Source: Bacillota bacterium (lineage in GTDB: Bacteria > Bacillota > Clostridia > Lachnospirales > Lachnospiraceae). Taken from it: 32,702 bases of DNA. The notes below the pieces were generated by a model. That model did no database searches. It was not told the DNA's origin and saw only the letters and a program-made list of their open reading frames with translations. Location of the stretch: assembly GCA_023435645.1 (NCBI GenBank), contig JAEYRK010000077.1, positions 1 to 32,702 of the forward strand, given 5' to 3'. Of the stretch, positions 7,421 to 15,760 are shown in pieces. A program made the position numbers and the translations under genes. Every line of letters starts with the position of its first letter. The stretch's first letter is position 1.

Positions 7421-8675
7421 AGAACAGGCCGCTATAAAGAGAGGTCATATAGGGATTTCCCGTAGCTTTCTTATTGTCAGGATAAGTAACAATTGTCTTG
7501 TCCAGATATTCCACCGGATTGATTGCAATCTCTTCCGCTTTCCCAAGAAGTGTTGCAATAAATCCGTTTTTATTTGTGAAAAAGCTTTGCAGACTCCCAT
7601 TTCTTGCAGCCTCATCACTCAGCTTCTCATCTCTTAGCAATGCTCCGTTCTCTGAGACATAGAACCCGTTTTCCTCCAGCTCCCCCTGATAAAGTGCTCC
7701 AATCCCTTTCAGCTCATTGATTAATTTCTTAGCGCTGTAGCTGTTGTGTATGGTAGCATTTCGGTTCGTCGCCAGGCTCAAAAGCTCATTATAGCTACCA
7801 ATCATGGAGTCTGTCCGATCTAATAGCTTCTCCGAAGCATTTAAAAGCCTCAGGGTAACTGCTTGTTCCCCAGCCCTGCGTAGTGTAATCTGAAGCGTGT
7901 TCTCTATCTGGAAGGTATTGGAGTAGGTCTGTTTCTCCATCCCGTTGATAAGAAAACGAGCATTCTTTGAAGCGTAACTCATACGGTTCAAGCCCAGCAA
8001 CTCTACCACTCCGTCTTCCTGCAGGGCATCATCCTCAAAGGAAAATATCCTATCTTCATATTCACCTGTAAGGTCGGATTTGATTTTGATGCGGCTATAG
8101 TCCTTCTTCGTTTCCTCCACTGTTACTGTGAGCTCCGGAATTGCTTCCTGAAGAAAGTCCGCCATCCTCCTTAACGTGCTGGCGTTGTTAGTTTTGTCCT
8201 TCTGCTGAAAGGTTAGCTCATAGCTGTGATCCATCACCCGTGCCTGAAACTCATAATTCCCCCGCTCCACACTGCGGGTGGGATGAAATATCTCGTTCCC
8301 GACATTCACCTGGGGAGCTGCTATGGATTGCACGGTAATTTCCATCGTATCCGGAAGCCTTGAGACATCCGCCCCCACCAGCTTCGCTACCAATTGTCTC
8401 TCATCACTGACGGAAACATATTTTTGCTGGTAGGCCGGATGCTCCGGATCTATCATCTCAGTAATTCTGTCTTTTAATATGGTCGCCCTCTCTTTTACAC
8501 GGAAGGCATAATCCTGATTTTCCCTGGACATATTTAATTTATAAAAGCCTGTGTTTTTTCCCAACCGAAGGATGCTCTCATACGCCTTTTTCACTTCACT
8601 CTTCTTATGGACATCGTTTTTAGCCACTGGCCTTGGCAGGTGGCTTTCCATAATTCCATGATATGCTTGAATCAT
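7404..8675 (-). CDS. Orphan FliD-like (flagellar hook-associated protein 2-like) protein
   Basis: The 423-residue protein resembles the middle and C-terminal parts of the flagellar filament cap FliD: the segment NARFLINGMEKQTYSNTFQI corresponds to the FliD 'INGxxV..SNTF' region, followed by LQITLRR and TDSMIGSYNELLSLA. The canonical FliD N-terminus is replaced by an unrelated charged region, and the protein ends in a C-terminal Cys (LFFSSYC). No signal peptide is visible. The ATG at 8675 has AGGGGGAG upstream. No other flagellar gene is in the window. It follows the LacI-type regulator by 38 bases, probably one transcript, and overlaps the end of the AraC-type gene tail to tail. The role is unknown; the family link rests on remembered patterns. 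Confidence 0.6.
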   Translation of the reverse strand: MIQAYHGIMESHLPRPVAKNDVHKKSEVKKAYESILRLGKNTGFYKLNMSRENQDYAFRVKERATILKDRITEMIDPEHPAYQQKYVSVSDERQLVAKLVGADVSRLPDTMEITVQSIAAPQVNVGNEIFHPTRSVERGNYEFQARVMDHSYELTFQQKDKTNNASTLRRMADFLQEAIPELTVTVEETKKDYSRIKIKSDLTGEYEDRIFSFEDDALQEDGVVELLGLNRMSYASKNARFLINGMEKQTYSNTFQIENTLQITLRRAGEQAVTLRLLNASEKLLDRTDSMIGSYNELLSLATNRNATIHNSYSAKKLINELKGIGALYQGELEENGFYVSENGALLRDEKLSDEAARNGSLQSFFTNKNGFIATLLGKAEEIAINPVEYLDKTIVTYPDNKKATGNPYMTSLYSGLFFSSYC

Positions 8676-8713
8676 ACAAGACTCCCCCTTTTCTTAGGAA
8701 GTTTTCTCTTTTG

Positions 8714-9727
8714 TCAGGTTACAATTTTTCTGATTGAATTGCCGACCAATAAGGTCTGCTTCATAAATACGGTATCCTGTAACCTATCCTGCGGGTTCTC
8801 TATCATTTGAATCAGCTTTCTGGCAGCCTCCCGACCGATTTTATCCCGCTCCTGCTTCACCGTAGTAACCTTCACACTGGTCATCTGCTGAGACTCCAGC
8901 CCGTCATATCCGGCCACAGAGATATCCTTAACTACCTGCAAGCCGCTCCTTCTGATGGCATTTATGACTCCGACTGAAGACTGGTCATCCGGTGCAATGA
9001 TACAGGTGGGATGGTTTTTTAGCTTCAGTAGATTTGTCGTCAACTCTTCTGTCAGAACCTGATTCCTATATAAGCCCTCAACAATGTATTCCTTAGGAAC
9101 AGTGATCTGATGATCCTTCATCGCATCCAAAAAACCCTCGATTCGGTTTCTGGTTACCAGTGTCTTATTCCCATGTATCATGGCTACTCTGCTATGGCCC
9201 TGCCGGATTATGTAGTTGGCAAGCATTTTCATGCCTCCGTAGTTATCCGAAATAATAGAATAAGCCTTCTGGAAGGCATGGTCGATGGTTACTACCGGAA
9301 GATCACTCTCAGCCAGCTTGATTACCTCATCACTCTCATATTCGGCACAGACAATACATACACCGTCGAAGTGGCGGTATTGGCAATGCTCCAGGTAGGT
9401 CATTTTCCTACGCCCGATATGGTGCTCTATGAAGGTAATATCATAACCGCTCTGGGATGCCTCTTCCCTGAAGGCGGATAAAATATGGGCAAAATAATCG
9501 TTCCTTAATCCCAGGTTCGAGTAGGTTGAAAATAAAACCCCTATATTGTAGGTCTTCTTAAGTTTTAAGGCTCTGGCATTGGCATTAGGAAAATACCCAA
9601 CTTCATTCGCAGTCCTTAGGACTAATTCCCTGGTTTTATCACTAATATCGGAATAGCCATTTAATGCTTTGCTAACGGTTGACACAGATACACCGCATCT
9701 TTCTGATAGCTCCAAAATAGTTGCCAT
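8714..9727 (-). CDS. LacI-family transcriptional regulator
   Basis: The 337-residue protein starts with a LacI helix-turn-helix (MATILELSERCGVSVSTVSK, then ALNGYSDISDKTRE and VGYFPNANARALK as hinge helix) and continues with a periplasmic-binding-protein-like sensor domain ending SVAGYDGLESQQM...TTVKQERDKIGREAA. Ligand is probably a sugar or nucleoside, not identifiable here. I chose ATG 9727, with AGGGAGAT six bases upstream; the in-frame ATG at 9796 would precede the DNA-binding helix. It is followed by the FliD-like gene 38 bases on, and near-palindromic ACGT-centred sequence upstream may be its own operator. Confidence 0.9.
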   Translation of the reverse strand: MATILELSERCGVSVSTVSKALNGYSDISDKTRELVLRTANEVGYFPNANARALKLKKTYNIGVLFSTYSNLGLRNDYFAHILSAFREEASQSGYDITFIEHHIGRRKMTYLEHCQYRHFDGVCIVCAEYESDEVIKLAESDLPVVTIDHAFQKAYSIISDNYGGMKMLANYIIRQGHSRVAMIHGNKTLVTRNRIEGFLDAMKDHQITVPKEYIVEGLYRNQVLTEELTTNLLKLKNHPTCIIAPDDQSSVGVINAIRRSGLQVVKDISVAGYDGLESQQMTSVKVTTVKQERDKIGREAARKLIQMIENPQDRLQDTVFMKQTLLVGNSIRKIVT

Positions 9728-9767
9728 AGTTATCTCCCTTATGATCCCTATTGTATCCATAAGTACC

Positions 9768-9796
9768 ATTTTATAGTATTTTGATCCTATATTCAA
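9768..9796 (-). promoter_or_regulatory. Promoter candidate for the LacI-type gene
   Basis: On the minus strand TTGAAT (9796-9791) and TAAAAT (9773-9768) are 17 bases apart, 41 bases before the ATG. A moderate match to the SigA consensus. Confidence 0.45.
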
Positions 9797-9818
9797 GCGG
9801 AAAATACGTACAACCCTT

Positions 9819-9843
9819 TGTTACGAAAACGTATTCAGTAACA
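9819..9843. promoter_or_regulatory. Possible LacI-family operator
   Basis: GAAAACGTATTC (9825-9836) is a near palindrome centred on ACGT, as in many LacI/PurR-family operators, and is flanked by TGTTAC and GTAACA arms. A second ACGT site (AAAATACGTAC, about 9801-9811) is nearby. Both lie just upstream of the -35 box of the LacI-type gene. Binding is inferred from the pattern and position only. Confidence 0.4.
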
Positions 9844-9851
9844 GTTAAAAT

Positions 9852-9913
9852 AGGGCTGTTTCTTCATCGCTGAGAATACAGGAGGTATCCTTGAGCGATA
9901 AAGAAACAGCCCT
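9852..9913 (-). terminator. Long hairpin ending the rnf operon
   Basis: AGGGCTGTTTCTTCATCGCT (9852-9871) and AGCGATAAAGAAACAGCCCT (9894-9913) are inverted copies with one mismatch over 20 bases, and the 22-base loop can pair further (AATAC/GTAT). Transcripts from rnfB run into it. On the minus strand it is followed by ATTTTAA, a modest T run. The length is unusual for a simple terminator. The rest of 9914-10032 shows nothing recognisable. Confidence 0.6.
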
Positions 9914-10032
9914 GAAATTCATTTTCGCTGATATTATTCTCTAGGGTTCGTGTTCTATGTCACGCAATCATAAATCAGAATTGTGCACGTTAACGAGACA
10001 AAACTTGATCATTAGTTTTCGATACTCCAATC

Positions 10033-10905
10033 CTAACTAGCTGATTTCTGGATATGAATTACCTTAACAGGACAAGCCGTAGCACATTTACCACAGTTGG
10101 TGCACTTATTGTAATCGATATATGCTAAATTGTCCTCCACATGAATTGCATCGAATTCACAGGCCTTCACACAGAGCTTACAGCCAATGCAGCCGGTGGA
10201 GCAGGAAGCCTTTACATCCTTACCCTTATCCTTTGAGCTGCAGGAAACCCTGGTCTCTGCCTTATACGGGATTAATTCAATCAGCTGATTCGGACACTCC
10301 GCAACACAGGTACTGCAGCCGGTACATTTCTCTTTATCTACTACAGCAATACCATTCACTATGTGTATGGCATCAAACTTACATACCTTCACACAGGAGC
10401 CGAAGCCCATACAGCCATAGCTACACTTCTTTCCGGCGTTACCAGGTGCGAGAGAGGCTTTCTTACAGTCCCATACACCGCTATATTCATAATTTATTTC
10501 TGCTTTATCGCAGGTGCCAGCACATTTTACGAAGGCTACCTGTTTCTCTGTTACCGCAGCAGTTGTACCCATTACCGTAGCGATCTGGTTATAAACCTCC
10601 TGGTTAGCTACGGGACATACATTAACCTTGGCTAATCCCTCTGCGATGGCTTTCGCACAGGCATCACACCCGGCATAGCCGCAGCCGCCGCAATTAGCTC
10701 CGGGAAGCAACGCTCTTACCTGTGCTTCAGTCTCATCAACTGCCATTTCAAACTTTTTAGATGCAAAGCCCAGGAACAGACCGATCAAAAGTCCTGTTGC
10801 TGCTACCACACCGGTTGCAATTACAACCCCCATCATACTGAATGCATTGGAAGTCAACAATATATTCGGAAGGGAGCTTGCTGCTATCATTAACTGACTA
10901 AACAT
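10033..10905 (-). CDS. rnfB: Rnf complex subunit RnfB (polyferredoxin)
   Basis: RnfB takes electrons from reduced ferredoxin and passes them into the Rnf complex. The 290-residue protein has a transmembrane helix (about 25-47), an ARC-type cluster (Cys72, Cys75, Cys80, Cys97 in NCGGCGYAGC...VNVCP), an additional Cys-rich region (Cys128 to Cys175), and ferredoxin-type motifs: CTGCSTCVAECP, CIGCKLCVKACE and CTNCGKCATACP, the last two about 240-280. Multiple clusters are typical of Clostridia RnfB. GGGAGAGA lies nine bases before the ATG. It is last in the rnfCDGEAB operon, 16 bases after rnfA. Confidence 0.96.
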   Translation of the reverse strand: MFSQLMIAASSLPNILLTSNAFSMMGVVIATGVVAATGLLIGLFLGFASKKFEMAVDETEAQVRALLPGANCGGCGYAGCDACAKAIAEGLAKVNVCPVANQEVYNQIATVMGTTAAVTEKQVAFVKCAGTCDKAEINYEYSGVWDCKKASLAPGNAGKKCSYGCMGFGSCVKVCKFDAIHIVNGIAVVDKEKCTGCSTCVAECPNQLIELIPYKAETRVSCSSKDKGKDVKASCSTGCIGCKLCVKACEFDAIHVEDNLAYIDYNKCTNCGKCATACPVKVIHIQKSAS

Positions 10906-10921
10906 ATCCTATCTCTCCCTT

Positions 10922-11512
10922 CTATAAAAGACCGGCAAATCCGGAAAATGCCATTGCCATCAGTGTAGCGGTAACCAGAACAATCGGGGAGCCCTTAAAG
11001 GAATGGGGAACATCATTGTGCTCCATCTGCTCACGGATACCAGCAAGTATTACGATTGCAATCGTATAACCGATACCGATTGCCAAGCCGTTAATTACAC
11101 TGGTCACAATATCATAATTCTCATCTACATTCAGCAGAGCAACACCGAGAACCGCACAGTTTGTTGTAATTAGGGGCAGATATACACCAAGGGCATTATA
11201 CAGTGAGGGACTGTATTTCTTGATTATCATCTCTACAAACTGTACCAGGCAGGCTATTACCAGAATAAACACGATGGTCTTAAGATAATCCAAATCCAAG
11301 GGTAGCAGAACAAACTTATAGATGACACTGGCAATCGCCGAGGCTAAAGCAGTAACGAAAATTACTGCAAAGCCCATACCAATCGAAGTTTTTATCTTGT
11401 TTGAAATACCCAGGAAGGAGCAAATGCCCAGGAACTGACTTAGTACCACGTTATTAACGAATACGGAGCCGATTACAACAAGTAATAAATTAATAAAGTA
11501 TCCTGAATTCAT
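10922..11512 (-). CDS. rnfA: Rnf complex subunit RnfA
   Basis: RnfA is a membrane subunit with about six helices that pairs with RnfE in an inverted arrangement. The 196-residue protein has the two conserved intramembrane cysteines, Cys31 (SQFLGICSFLG) and Cys119 (LITTNCAVLGVA), which in the known complex ligate a [2Fe-2S] cluster together with RnfE. AAGGAGGA lies eight bases before the ATG at 11512, and rnfE ends five bases upstream, so translation is likely coupled. The length is typical. Confidence 0.96.
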   Translation of the reverse strand: MNSGYFINLLLVVIGSVFVNNVVLSQFLGICSFLGISNKIKTSIGMGFAVIFVTALASAIASVIYKFVLLPLDLDYLKTIVFILVIACLVQFVEMIIKKYSPSLYNALGVYLPLITTNCAVLGVALLNVDENYDIVTSVINGLAIGIGYTIAIVILAGIREQMEHNDVPHSFKGSPIVLVTATLMAMAFSGFAGLL

Positions 11513-11517
11513 CTAAA

Positions 11518-12270
11518 TCAATCCTCCTTCTCTGTCTTCTTGGAATTTCTCTGAACTGCTGCTGCAACTTCCTTCGCTTCTTCTATACCGTTGTGGTTCG
11601 CTTTAAAGGTTTCACCGCTGCAATGAGCACAGTCACCGTTGCAGGCAAGACCTGACCTTTTTCCGGGCTTATTCGTAGCTGAAGGAAGGTTGAACTTATT
11701 CTGTATCGCTGTAAGCACTGCAAGAACCAGGAAGGCTCCCGGTGCCTGAACGAACATACGGATTGGTTCGAAGGAGTCAGGAGTTACCTGATATCCGAAT
11801 ACCGTACCGGCACCCAGCACCTCACGGAAGGCACCGATGATCAGTAATGCCACGGTAAAGCCAAGTCCCATACCAATACCGTCAAAGAAGGATACTCCGA
11901 TCGGATTCTTTGCCGCATAGGCTTCGACACGTCCAAAGATAATACAGTTTACTACGATCAGTGGAATATAGATACCAAGGGCTTCGTCCACTGACGGGAA
12001 ATACGCCTTCATTACCAGCTCTACCACTGTAACAAGGGATGCCACGACTACGATAAAGTAGGGCATTCTTACCTTGTCCGGGATAAATCTCCTGAGGGCA
12101 GAGATCAAAAAGTTAGATAGTACAAGTACTGCAGTTGTTGACAGACCCATACCAATACCATTGCTGGCAGAGGTTGTTACAGCCAGAGTGGGGCACATAC
12201 CAAGCATAATGATAAAGGTGGGATTTTCTTTCACAATACCGTTATAGATACGCTCCGTATACTTATTCAT
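11518..12270 (-). CDS. rnfE: Rnf complex subunit RnfE with cysteine-containing C-terminal tail
   Basis: RnfE is the second membrane subunit of the RnfA/RnfE pair. With the start at ATG 12270 (AGGAGGTG six bases upstream; it overlaps the rnfG stop) the protein is 250 residues. It has about six helices and conserved cysteines Cys26 (LGMCPTLAVT) and Cys109 (LIVVNCIIFGR), expected ligands of the intramembrane [2Fe-2S] cluster. After the last helix a soluble tail of about 50 residues carries Cys210-X3-Cys214-X2-Cys217 and ends in a Lys/Glu-rich stretch. The tail makes it longer than basic RnfE proteins. Whether it binds metal is unknown. Confidence 0.95.
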   Translation of the reverse strand: MNKYTERIYNGIVKENPTFIIMLGMCPTLAVTTSASNGIGMGLSTTAVLVLSNFLISALRRFIPDKVRMPYFIVVVASLVTVVELVMKAYFPSVDEALGIYIPLIVVNCIIFGRVEAYAAKNPIGVSFFDGIGMGLGFTVALLIIGAFREVLGAGTVFGYQVTPDSFEPIRMFVQAPGAFLVLAVLTAIQNKFNLPSATNKPGKRSGLACNGDCAHCSGETFKANHNGIEEAKEVAAAVQRNSKKTEKED

Positions 12271-12907
12271 TTGCTCCACCTCCTAAATCTGCCGCATTTT
12301 CCTGAAGGAAACGAATACCCGCATTCACAGCATTTACAATTGCTTTAGAAGTAATCGTTGAGCTGCTGATTGCATCGATCTCATTCTCATTTGTAGCACC
12401 GGTCTTGGTGACTTCAAACTGATCCACTGACTTACCGGAAAATTGGCCGATAAACTCAGGCTTGGAAGCATTCATACCCAGACCTGCTGTCTCGTTGAGT
12501 GCAAGGAACTCGATATTCGTCAGGCTTCCATCCAGGGTATAACCAAAGGTCATTGTAATTGTATCTTTATATCCTTTATTGCTGACCTGCAGGATATATC
12601 CCACCAGATTGTTATTGCTGTCATAGGCTTTATTAATTTCGTCAATTGTTATATTCTTATAGGAAGAATCGTAAGTTGTAAAATCCGTTGCTTCCACAAG
12701 CTTCATTAGGTCTTCATCAAGCTTGGGAGTCGCATTCTGGTAAACTGCCTGATATGCTCTTTCCTTCTTTAAAGCATTCTGATCCGCAATCGGTGCTTTC
12801 GTAATCTCATAAACATAGCTGAGCGCTAAGGCACAAACCAGAGTGACAACGAAAAGTGCCATGGCATCCTTAATAATGGATTCTTTCTTCACTTTCTTAT
12901 TTTTCAC
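12263..12907 (-). CDS. rnfG: Rnf complex subunit RnfG (covalent FMN)
   Basis: RnfG is an exported flavoprotein anchored by one helix near its N-terminus (sequence AMALFVVTLVCALALSYVY). Its flavinylation motif is DAISSSTITS; the family pattern is Dxx(S/T)GAT with FMN on the Thr, so the SG/A positions are Ser-Ser here. I place the start at GTG 12907 (VKNKKVKKES), with AGGAAGGAG ten bases upstream and an 11-base overlap with the rnfD stop; this gives 214 residues. An in-frame TTG at 12934 has no Shine-Dalgarno site. The stop overlaps the rnfE start. Confidence 0.93.
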   Translation of the reverse strand: MKNKKVKKESIIKDAMALFVVTLVCALALSYVYEITKAPIADQNALKKERAYQAVYQNATPKLDEDLMKLVEATDFTTYDSSYKNITIDEINKAYDSNNNLVGYILQVSNKGYKDTITMTFGYTLDGSLTNIEFLALNETAGLGMNASKPEFIGQFSGKSVDQFEVTKTGATNENEIDAISSSTITSKAIVNAVNAGIRFLQENAADLGGGANE

Positions 12908-13898
12908 TTTTGCCACGCTCCTTCCTAATTCCAAAGGGCTTCGGTAGGGTGGCCTGATTAATCAGCGGTACGATCATATTACCAATGATAATTGCATAAG
13001 AAACGCCTTCAGAACTCTTACTCAAAATACGGAAAATACCAGTCATAAGACCCAGGAAGATACCAAATACGATCTGACCCTTTAAAGTTGAAGGACTGGT
13101 GACATAATCGGTAGCCATAAAGAAAGCACCCAGCAGTAAGCCGCCACCAAGGACATGACCAAGAATGAAATTCGCATCGAAGCCCTGCCCGCCAAATAGA
13201 AGAACAAAAACTACGGTAGTTAAAATATAAGTCATCGGTATGGTAAGGGATATCACCTTACGGCCTAAAAGGTAAATCGCTCCCATTAGCAGAGCCAGCG
13301 CGCTGGTCTCACCGATGGTTCCCCCAATGTTACCAATAAACATATGCATTAAATCTACAGACTCTCCCGCCTTTATCGCAGCTAAGGGAGTAGCCTGTGA
13401 CACTCCGTCCACTACAGACATACCGCTCTTCATATAATCGGTAACTGTCGGGGAAGCTATCTTCTCCACAGCAAAGCTTGTCATCCTTGCAGGAAAGCTG
13501 ATCAATAAAAATACTCGGGCTGCAAGGGCAGGGTTCATAAAGTTCTGACCAAGACCACCATACAGCATCTTTACAATCAGAATTGCAAATACACTACCTA
13601 CAATGACCATCCAAATCGGCATACTTGCCGGAAGGTTAAGCGCCAGTAATAGTCCGGTTACTACGGCAGAGAAATCTCCCGTTGTGACCGGCTTTTTCAT
13701 CAGCCTACAGTAAATGTACTCTGTCAGGATACATGCTGTTACAGAAGTTAAAATAACCAATAATGCGCTTATACCGAAAAAATAAACTCCAAATAAGCTG
13801 GCGGGAATTAGTGCAATAATTACATCCCTCATTATGATATTTGTTGTTATCGGACCTCGGGTATGGGGAGAAGCCGATACATGAAACAAATCGCTCAA
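12897..13898 (-). CDS. rnfD: Rnf complex subunit RnfD (covalent FMN, ion-translocating)
   Basis: RnfD is the large membrane subunit related to NqrB. The 333-residue protein has about ten hydrophobic segments and the flavinylation motif DGVSQAT (Asp164 to Thr170), a clean Dxx(S/T)xAT match with Thr170 as the FMN site. The start is TTG at 13898, with AGAGGTG six bases upstream and an in-frame stop just before, so no ATG is possible nearby. It begins LSDLFHVSASPHTRGPITT, typical for RnfD. A 98-base spacer with no visible gene separates it from rnfC. Confidence 0.95.
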   Translation of the reverse strand: MSDLFHVSASPHTRGPITTNIIMRDVIIALIPASLFGVYFFGISALLVILTSVTACILTEYIYCRLMKKPVTTGDFSAVVTGLLLALNLPASMPIWMVIVGSVFAILIVKMLYGGLGQNFMNPALAARVFLLISFPARMTSFAVEKIASPTVTDYMKSGMSVVDGVSQATPLAAIKAGESVDLMHMFIGNIGGTIGETSALALLMGAIYLLGRKVISLTIPMTYILTTVVFVLLFGGQGFDANFILGHVLGGGLLLGAFFMATDYVTSPSTLKGQIVFGIFLGLMTGIFRILSKSSEGVSYAIIIGNMIVPLINQATLPKPFGIRKERGKSEK

Positions 13899-13996
13899 AG
13901 CCTACACCTCTTTCTAAATTTGCAGCCGTAATCTCTGGGATCAACATCTGCATTTATAATATTCGAACTTCTATGATATCTTTCTGAATGGGATGC

Positions 13997-15316
13997 TTAT
14001 GCCTTTTTTCTCTTAGCTAATAGTTCGTTCTTGCTCTGCACGATGGACTGAGTAAGTCCTCTTCTTGCCGGACAAATATAGGAACAGCAACCGCAGCCGC
14101 AGCATTCCAGCCCGTGAAGCTTTAAGAAGGCTTCTTCCTCGGAGTTGTTTCCGGCATTTGCAAGCAGGAAGGGCATTAATTGCAGAGGACAGGCAGTGAT
14201 GCAGCGTCCGCAGCGGATACAAGCACTTTCTTCAACTGCTGCAGTATCCTTAAGGAAGCCCAGCAGTGATGAGGTTACCTTCGTAACTGGAACATCCAGG
14301 GTAAATAGTGCGGTACCCATCATAGGTCCACCGGAGATGATCTTCTCAGGCTGGGTCTTAAAGCCGCCGGCAGCTTCTACTACCTCTTGGTAATTGGTAC
14401 CAATCCTAACATTCAAGTTCATAGGATTGGCTACTGCATCACCGGTTACTGTGATGATCTTACGGATTAACGGTATGTTCATGGCAACAGCCATATAGAT
14501 CGAAACAATGGTATCCACATTATCAACGACACATCCTACATCCGCCGGTAATTTCTTGGAATTTAATTTCCTTCCGGTTACGACGGAAATCAGGTGACGC
14601 TCACCGCCCTGCGGATATTTTGTTTTTAGAGCTCTGACCTCGATTCTATTTTCACCTGCAGTCAGCTCCCTCAATATTTTAATTGCTTCCGGCTTATTGT
14701 CTTCAACTGCGATCACACCCTTGGCATTGTCAAACAGCTGAAGGACAATCTTGAGTCCTTCCACTAGCTTCTGCGGCTCCTCCAGCATCAACCGGTAATC
14801 GGAAGTCAAATATGGCTCGCATTCAGCACCATTCACAATGACGTAATCAATCTTGCTCTCGTCCTTCGGTGTCAGCTTCACATGAGTAGGAAAGCCCGCA
14901 CCGCCTAAGCCTACAATACCGGCCTCCTTGATCTTATTTCTGATCTCAGCCTTCGATAATTTCTTGTAATCCTGTTCCTTACCATAGCTCTCAACTGTCT
15001 GGTATTCATAGTCGTTTTCTATTACAACGGCATCTACCATTTTGCCCGATACAGTTAATCGCTTTTCAATCGCTTTGACTGTACCTGAAGCCGAGCTGAT
15101 GACGTCCGCAGAAATAAAACCGGATGCCTCACCTAGCTTTTGGCCAACCAGTACCTTATCCCCCTTAGCAACCACCGGCTTAGCGGGAGCGCCGATGTGC
15201 TGGGACATCGGATATACCAGATCACCTTTTGGTAAAAGGACAGTGATGGGCTTATCCTTCGTCAGTTCCTTACCGTCATACGGATGGATGCCGCCCAAAA
15301 ATGTTGACCTTGCCAT
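13997..15316 (-). CDS. rnfC: Rnf complex subunit RnfC (NADH-binding)
   Basis: RnfC carries the NADH/FMN site and two [4Fe-4S] clusters. The 439-residue protein begins MARSTFLGGIHPYDGKELTK and has the Gly-rich GIVGLGGAGFPTHVK loop (about 134-147), VNGAECEPYLTSD, and cluster motifs CIRCGRCITACP and CCGCGCCSYICP near the C-terminus. I chose the ATG at 15316, six bases after AAGGG and at the position where family similarity begins; an in-frame start 34 codons upstream would add unrelated sequence. It is the first gene of the operon. Confidence 0.96.
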   Translation of the reverse strand: MARSTFLGGIHPYDGKELTKDKPITVLLPKGDLVYPMSQHIGAPAKPVVAKGDKVLVGQKLGEASGFISADVISSASGTVKAIEKRLTVSGKMVDAVVIENDYEYQTVESYGKEQDYKKLSKAEIRNKIKEAGIVGLGGAGFPTHVKLTPKDESKIDYVIVNGAECEPYLTSDYRLMLEEPQKLVEGLKIVLQLFDNAKGVIAVEDNKPEAIKILRELTAGENRIEVRALKTKYPQGGERHLISVVTGRKLNSKKLPADVGCVVDNVDTIVSIYMAVAMNIPLIRKIITVTGDAVANPMNLNVRIGTNYQEVVEAAGGFKTQPEKIISGGPMMGTALFTLDVPVTKVTSSLLGFLKDTAAVEESACIRCGRCITACPLQLMPFLLANAGNNSEEEAFLKLHGLECCGCGCCSYICPARRGLTQSIVQSKNELLAKRKKA

Positions 15317-15400
15317 ACAACCCTTACCCTCTTTCCTTTTTCTTTTTTCTATTGCTGTTAAATAAAAAACAATGTTCTGTACCTTTAACACACAATCTTT

Positions 15401-15409
15401 ATTATAGCA
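15401..15409 (-). promoter_or_regulatory. Extended -10 promoter candidate for the rnf operon
   Basis: On the minus strand TGCTATAAT is a full extended -10 element, 85 bases upstream of the rnfC ATG. No good -35 box lies 17 bases further up. Confidence 0.55.
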
Positions 15410-15682
15410 TATTTTCACTTAATCTGACATATAAATTTTATATTAATTATTGAAAATATACAAATTGCACTTAATTTTAAGCAAAAAAAATGTCATTTTC
15501 GTCAGAATCTATATCTTTCGTAAAATAACCCCTTGCTATAGCCCAATTATAGAGCCCCACCCCCCTAGCGTCAATATGATTCCACCGTTATAACCTCCAA
15601 TTTCATCCAATTTTTATATGTTTTCTTTTTAACAAAGTGACGTATTATTTCATACAAAATACCGTCAAATTATGATCAACAG
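15410..15682. other. AT-rich gene-free spacer
   Basis: No gene or RNA was recognised here. It has A/T tracts, an A8 run followed by TGTCATTTTCGTCA, a C-rich patch (CCCCACCCCCC, about 15556-15566), and a loose inverted pair GACGTATT (15639-15646) and AATACCGTC (15658-15666). No canonical Rex operator (TTGTTAAN4TTAACAA) was seen, although Rnf operons are often Rex targets. Confidence 0.5.
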
Positions 15683-15723
15683 AAAAAAAGTATCTCTTCG
15701 CAGCAGCTACCGCCAAGAGATAC
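15683..15723 (-). terminator. Intrinsic terminator of spoIIID
   Basis: On the minus strand GTATCTCTT pairs with AAGAGATAC around a 16-base loop and is followed by seven T residues. It lies 38 bases downstream of the spoIIID stop. Confidence 0.85.
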
Positions 15724-15760
15724 CTTTTATTGTTGCTTTGTTCGATCCGATGAAAAAACC

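Noticed and set aside
10122..10635. Two plus-strand open frames opposite rnfB
   Set aside because: They are antisense shadows of a Cys-rich gene with strong family evidence.
13705..13953. Open frame overlapping the rnfC-rnfD spacer and rnfD start
   Set aside because: It mostly overlaps rnfD in another frame, and has no family resemblance.
15410..15682. Rex operator controlling the rnf operon
   Set aside because: No TTGTTAA-N4-TTAACAA match near the promoter; only loose AT-rich symmetry is present.
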